Shown here: positions 60,658 to 64,000 of the stretch, in pieces | Numbering within the stretch: position 1 is the first letter of the stretch | Layout of the letters: every line of letters begins with the position of its first letter | Source of the DNA: Phycisphaerae bacterium | GTDB taxonomy: Bacteria > Planctomycetota > Phycisphaerae > Phycisphaerales > UBA1924 | Length of the DNA stretch: 64,000 bases | Direction: 5' to 3' | Assembly: GCA_022180725.1 (NCBI GenBank) | Contig: BQMO01000010.1 | Span: 82,837 to 146,836 of the forward strand | Program-made: the position numbers and the translations under genes | Notes under the pieces: model-generated | The model's input: the letters and a program-made list of their open reading frames with translations, nothing else | Told to the model about the DNA's origin: nothing | The model's database searches: none

Positions 60658-61887
60658 ATGCCCCGCACCACCGGAACATACCGACCCACCGCCATCGCGG
60701 GAAGGACCGTCGACGCGTTCCTCCCTGCGCCGCTGCCGCCCGCGAACCCGCCGCTGGACCTCGCCGGGCCGGTTGCGCCGCTGCTGCAGGAGGCGCAGGC
60801 CGCCATCGAACGCCTGCGACTGGCAGGCCAGCTGGTCCCGAGCATCGACTGGTTCATCTACGGCTTCGTTCGCAAGGAGGCGCTGATCTCCTCGCAGATC
60901 GAGGGAACGCAGGCGACGCTCGAGGACGTCTTCGAGTTCGAGGCGACCGAGCGGAGCGACCGCCCCGACGATGTCGAGGAGGTCTGCAACTACGTCGCCG
61001 CCCTGACCTATGCCCGTCGCGAGCTGGCACGCCCCAAGGGTGTCCCCATCAGTACGCGGCTCTTGTGCGAAGCCCACAAGCGCCTGATGCGCGGCGTGCG
61101 CGGGGCCAACAAGGACCCGGGGAGCCTCCGCAAGGTCCAGAACTGGATCGGCGTGCGCGGGCCGGACTCGATCCGCTTCGTTCCGCCTCCGCCCGACGCC
61201 GTGGCGGATGCCATGCACGAACTCGACCGCTGGATCCACAGCGATGATCCGATCGATCCGCTCGTGAAGGCAGGCCTGGCCCACGTGCAGTTCGAGACGA
61301 TCCACCCGTTCCTGGATGGCAACGGCCGCATCGGACGGTTGCTCATCGCGCTGCTGCTGGAACACTGGGGCGTGCTCGATGAGCCGTTGCTCTACATCAG
61401 CGCGGCGATCCGGCGCGAGCAGGCCGCCTACTACGAGCGTCTGGCGGCCGTTCGAACCGACGGCGACTGGGAGGGCTGGACCGCCTTCTTCCTGCGGTGC
61501 GTGCGCGTCGCTGCGGACGACGGCGTCGCAGTGGCGACCCGGCTGTCCGCGCTCGTGAGCGAGGATCGCAAGCGACTCGCAAGGCTCCCCGGAGCCACAC
61601 TCGGCGCGGTGCAGCTCTTCGACATTCTCCCCGAGCACCCCGTGGTCACCGCGCCGCTGATCCAAGACCTCCTGAAGGCCAGCGCTCCCACGGCACGCCG
61701 GTCGATCGCGGTTCTCCAGAATGCGGGCATCCTCAGCGTGACCACCGGAAAGCTCCGGGACCGCGCGTTCATCTACCGCGAGTACGTCAAATCGCTCACC
61801 GGGGATGATCGGAGCGAGCGCGTCGCATCCTCGATGGATCGCGTGAATGCCCGCTTCGGCCAGGCAATGAAGCGGCTCTCCGAGTAG
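60658..61887 (+). CDS. Fic-domain AMPylase-type protein with C-terminal wHTH
   Basis: At 409 aa. The class II inhibitory helix is SSQIEGTQAT (78-87, Glu82) and the active-site motif is HPFLDGNGRIGR (216-227), both intact, so AMP transfer to Ser/Thr/Tyr targets is expected, with Glu82 as the built-in brake. The C-terminal 70 residues (HPVVTAPLIQDLLKASAPTA, then RRSIAVLQNAGILSVTTGKL) form a winged helix, common in this Fic subfamily. It lies between two palindromes upstream and the convergent ParB-methylase gene. Confidence 0.88.
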   Translation: MPRTTGTYRPTAIAGRTVDAFLPAPLPPANPPLDLAGPVAPLLQEAQAAIERLRLAGQLVPSIDWFIYGFVRKEALISSQIEGTQATLEDVFEFEATERSDRPDDVEEVCNYVAALTYARRELARPKGVPISTRLLCEAHKRLMRGVRGANKDPGSLRKVQNWIGVRGPDSIRFVPPPPDAVADAMHELDRWIHSDDPIDPLVKAGLAHVQFETIHPFLDGNGRIGRLLIALLLEHWGVLDEPLLYISAAIRREQAAYYERLAAVRTDGDWEGWTAFFLRCVRVAADDGVAVATRLSALVSEDRKRLARLPGATLGAVQLFDILPEHPVVTAPLIQDLLKASAPTARRSIAVLQNAGILSVTTGKLRDRAFIYREYVKSLTGDDRSERVASSMDRVNARFGQAMKRLSE

Positions 61888-61901
61888 CACGCGACGCTCG
61901 T

Positions 61902-63314
61902 TCACGACGCCACCTCCGCTGGGAGCCGCTCCGCCTTCCGCCCCGTGAACTTCTCCCAGCGCTGCACGATCACATCGCAGTAGAGCACGTCGAGTTCCAT
62001 CAGGTACGCCCGCCGCCCGGTCATCTCCGCGCCGATGAGCGTGCTGCCGCTCCCGCCGAAGAGGTCGAGCACGTTCTCGCCCGGCCGCGACGAGTACTCG
62101 ATGGCGCGGCGGGCCAACTCGACGGGCTTCTCCGTCAGGTGGACCATGCTCTGCGGGTTCACCTTCTTGACCGACCACGTGTCCGGCACGTTGTTCGGCC
62201 CGAAGAAGCGATGCGCCGCGCCCTCGCGCCAGCCGTAGAAGCACCACTCGTGGTTGCCCATGAAGTCCTTGCGCGTCAGGACCGGGTGCTCCTTGATCCA
62301 GATCACCGCCTGGCTGAAGTACAACTCCATCGCCTTGAGCACCGGCGGGTAGTTAGCGCAGTTGGCGTAACCGCCCCAGATGTAGAACCCGCCGCCGGGG
62401 ATGAGCACGCGGGCGATGTTCCCGAACCACGCCGCGAGCAGGCGGTCGAACTCGTCGTCGGAGACGAAGTCGTTGGCCAGCGGCCGGTCCTTGGCGCGCA
62501 TCTTCCTGGTCGTCGGCTGGGCCTTCTCGGGGTGCCGCGCCAGGTCCATCGACTGGTGGTGGGTGTTCTTGCGGGCCTGGCGCTCGCGGTCCTTCTTGCC
62601 GCGCTCGCTCTGCGACCGCTCGCACTGCAGATCCTCGCGGCGCGAGAACGACGTGATCCCCGCGGCGATGGCGTTGTTCGAGCGCGGCTCGACCTTCACG
62701 TTGTACGGAGGATCGGTGTTGACCAGGTGGATCGGCTGGCCGTCGAGCAGTCGATCCAGATCCTCGGGCTTGGACGAGTCGCCGCACATCAGGCGGTGGT
62801 TGCCCAGGACCCAGATGTCGCCGGGGACGGTCGTCGCGGCATCGGGTGGCGCGGGAACGTCGTCGGGATCAGTCATCCCCTCGGTGCCGGCGGGAGCCAT
62901 GATCGCGGCGAGGTCGTCGGCGCTGAAGCCTAGGAGCGACAGGTCGAACTCCACGCCCTTCAGGTCGGCCAGCTCAATGGGCAGGAGTTCCATGTCCCAC
63001 GAGGTCAGCGACGCGACCTTGTTGTCGGCGATGCGCAGCGCCTTGACCTGGTCGGGCGTCAGATCATCGGCGCGGATGCACGGCACGCGGGTCATGCCCA
63101 GCTTTCGGGCGGCTCGCACCCGAGTGTGCCCGCACACCAGAACGCATTCCCGGTCAATGATCACCGGGATGCGGAATCCGAAGGTCCTGATCGAGGCCGC
63201 GACCGCCTCGATCGCGGCCTCGCTGGCGATACGCGGGTTGCGCTCGTACTCGCGGATGTGCTCGATCTCGATCAGTTCGACCTGCGGCGCTCCGTTATTC
63301 GGCGTCATGTCCAA
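61902..63314 (-). CDS. ParB-N domain DNA methyltransferase
   Basis: At 470 aa. A ParB/Srx domain (VLVCGHTRVRAARKLGMTRV, CGHTR at 61-65) is fused to a beta-class adenine/cytosine methylase with DPPY (201-204), AVIWIKEHPVLTRKDFMGNH and the SAM motif VLDLFGGSGSTLIGAEMTGR. Such fusions are common in phages and mark packaging or origin DNA or block host restriction. An insert of about 75 residues between 215 and 290 is Lys/Arg-rich. A broken copy lies at 7296-7413. Confidence 0.88.
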   Translation of the reverse strand: MDMTPNNGAPQVELIEIEHIREYERNPRIASEAAIEAVAASIRTFGFRIPVIIDRECVLVCGHTRVRAARKLGMTRVPCIRADDLTPDQVKALRIADNKVASLTSWDMELLPIELADLKGVEFDLSLLGFSADDLAAIMAPAGTEGMTDPDDVPAPPDAATTVPGDIWVLGNHRLMCGDSSKPEDLDRLLDGQPIHLVNTDPPYNVKVEPRSNNAIAAGITSFSRREDLQCERSQSERGKKDRERQARKNTHHQSMDLARHPEKAQPTTRKMRAKDRPLANDFVSDDEFDRLLAAWFGNIARVLIPGGGFYIWGGYANCANYPPVLKAMELYFSQAVIWIKEHPVLTRKDFMGNHEWCFYGWREGAAHRFFGPNNVPDTWSVKKVNPQSMVHLTEKPVELARRAIEYSSRPGENVLDLFGGSGSTLIGAEMTGRRAYLMELDVLYCDVIVQRWEKFTGRKAERLPAEVAS

Positions 63315-63625
63315 TGCCTCCGTGCTTGGGGTTATCGATCCGTGAATGGACGAGAGACGCGCTGGCGTCTCTCGCCCTTGGCATGGCTTTCAGGCCAGTC
63401 CTGGCCGTGCCCGACCCCGGCGCGCCATGCCAGACCACGCACCGCCACACCGCGTCCTTGTCCCCCCATCCGCTCCGCAGCGCCCCGCCCGTTCGCCGCC
63501 ACTCCGCCCACGTTCGCCCACGTCGCGTCCGGGGCCGCCGGGCGGGGAACCCCGCCCCACCCCCGCCCGTTCGCCCACGTCCCGCCCTGCGCCAACGTGG
63601 GCGACCCCCCCAGCCCCCTGGCCCA

Positions 63626-63673
63626 GCGCTCGGACAGGCAAACAAACTCAGTCTCCCCTTGCGGCTGTTCCCG
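63626..63673. repeat. 48-bp conserved element, right copy
   Basis: Right-hand match to 9739-9786 (41 of 48 positions), with the core GCAAACAAACTCAGTCTCC. It lies about 310 bp before the ParB-methylase start. Confidence 0.6.
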
Positions 63674-63715
63674 GCGGCCTCTCCGCGCAGATTCCGCCGG
63701 GAAGGAACCATGCCA

Positions 63716-63892
63716 CCGAACTTCGAGCGCGAACTCGAAGCGCGCACGCGCTTGCGGTTCGCGGGTCGCCGCCAACTGGCGGCGCACCCGCGGGGGGTAT
63801 GGGGGGTGTGCGCGCTTCGAGTTCAACCCGAAGCGCGAGCGCCCAACCGCGTGCGCGCACGCGCTTCGAGAAGTTCGGCGCTCGAAGTTCGG
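63716..63892. repeat. Nested inverted repeats near the right edge
   Basis: A perfect 17-bp pair (63731-63747 and 63808-63824; arms GAACTCGAAGCGCGCAC and its complement) sits inside a perfect 15-bp pair (63716-63730 and 63878-63892; CCGAACTTCGAGCGC). The order recalls the repeat cluster at 9955-10108, also to the right of the 48-bp element. Possible binding sites or a cruciform; not proven. Confidence 0.6.
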
Positions 63893-63906
63893 GCGGCTGG
63901 CGCGCA

Positions 63907-64000
63907 TCATGACGGGGCCTCCTCGGTCGAGAGGACGAACCCCTGCGGCCCGCCGCGGCCCGGCAGTCGGACGCGCCCGATCACCCCCCCGCGTTCCGCC
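63907..64000 (-). CDS. C-terminal end of an unidentified phage gene (cut by the right edge)
   Basis: On the minus strand the window begins inside a frame reading AERGGVIGRVRLPGRGGPQG, then FVLSTEEAPS and a TGA at 63907-63909. The next ATG overlaps the stop. The piece is too short to identify. Its frame and codon use look genuine. Confidence 0.5.
   Translation of the reverse strand, partial: AERGGVIGRVRLPGRGGPQGFVLSTEEAPS

Larger units (their letters stand above)
63315..63906. other. Non-coding region upstream of the ParB-methylase gene
   Basis: 592 bp. It holds the right copy of the 48-bp element and a cluster of inverted repeats. A frame starting at 63910 on the minus strand (192 aa) is open to 63332 but is Arg/Gly-rich with no family match, so I do not call it a gene. 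Confidence 0.45.

Noticed and set aside
58324..62247. A 1307-codon open frame on the minus strand across the cassette and fic
   Set aside because: It is antisense to five clear genes with good ribosome-binding sites and lacks any family match; it results from high GC.
63332..63910. A 192-aa minus-strand frame upstream of the ParB-methylase
   Set aside because: No ribosome-binding site beyond overlap and no fold; it covers the repeat cluster. Kept as non-coding with low confidence.

Overview
The window is GC-rich bacterial DNA with dense, overlapping genes. The organism is probably a planctomycete or a close relative. That is an inference from an ACP-like gene of a type I associate with planctomycetes, the DUF2924 + large serine recombinase module, and high-GC siphovirus genes with mixed protein families. 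No rRNA, tRNA or CRISPR array was seen, so taxonomy rests on gene style only.

Layout. (1) 1-7.3 kb is chromosomal: a cut-off nitronate monooxygenase-like gene, then a six-gene minus-strand operon (cytochrome-b-like membrane protein, NasA/NapA-type molybdopterin oxidoreductase, 4Fe-4S ferredoxin subunit, Rieske protein, small membrane protein, TDT-family transporter) and a small conserved protein. (2) 7.3-19.3 kb is a phage-derived or integrative segment: a ParB remnant, a cassette of small genes including a winged-helix HARE-HTH protein, a non-coding repeat region that looks like a replication or control site, a primase/helicase gene, small regulators, and a DUF2924 - serine recombinase - HTH module. 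It has no structural genes. (3) 19.5-39.6 kb is a defence island. A nine-gene, tightly overlapping operon is read leftwards from an excisionase-type HTH gene: a 1745-aa DUF1998 helicase with a C-terminal nuclease-like domain, a DrmD-like SNF2 helicase, the N-terminal half of an Eco57I/DrmMI-type methylase, a first methylase C-half (NPPF), a PD-(D/E)xK protein, a second methylase C-half (NPPW), an SMC-like ATPase with a two-cysteine hook, and a GIY-YIG-like protein. A DUF262/DUF1524 (GmrSD-like) gene is divergent from it and is broken by a one-base frameshift. (4) 39.6-41.6 kb holds a Ser/Gly-rich protein with an embedded Hint (intein-like) domain and an ACP-like gene whose ACP halves are in permuted order. 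(5) 41.6-64 kb is the late region of a lambda/HK97-like siphophage on the minus strand (terminase, portal, protease-capsid fusion, neck, tail tube, G/GT chaperone with a probable -1 frameshift, tape measure, distal tail). Upstream lies a plus-strand cassette of small genes and a Fic protein, then a ParB-methylase gene and the beginning of another gene at the edge.

The cassettes at 7.3-9.5 kb and 58.5-63.3 kb are paralogous and in opposite orientation relative to a shared 48-bp element. Two related phages, or one phage that duplicated and inverted this segment, therefore flank the defence island. The island is the best candidate for an undescribed system. It resembles class 1 DISARM in its helicase, SNF2 and methylase content, but no DrmB or DrmC gene is present, the methylase is split and carries two alternative target-recognition halves, and three nuclease-like activities are built into the operon.
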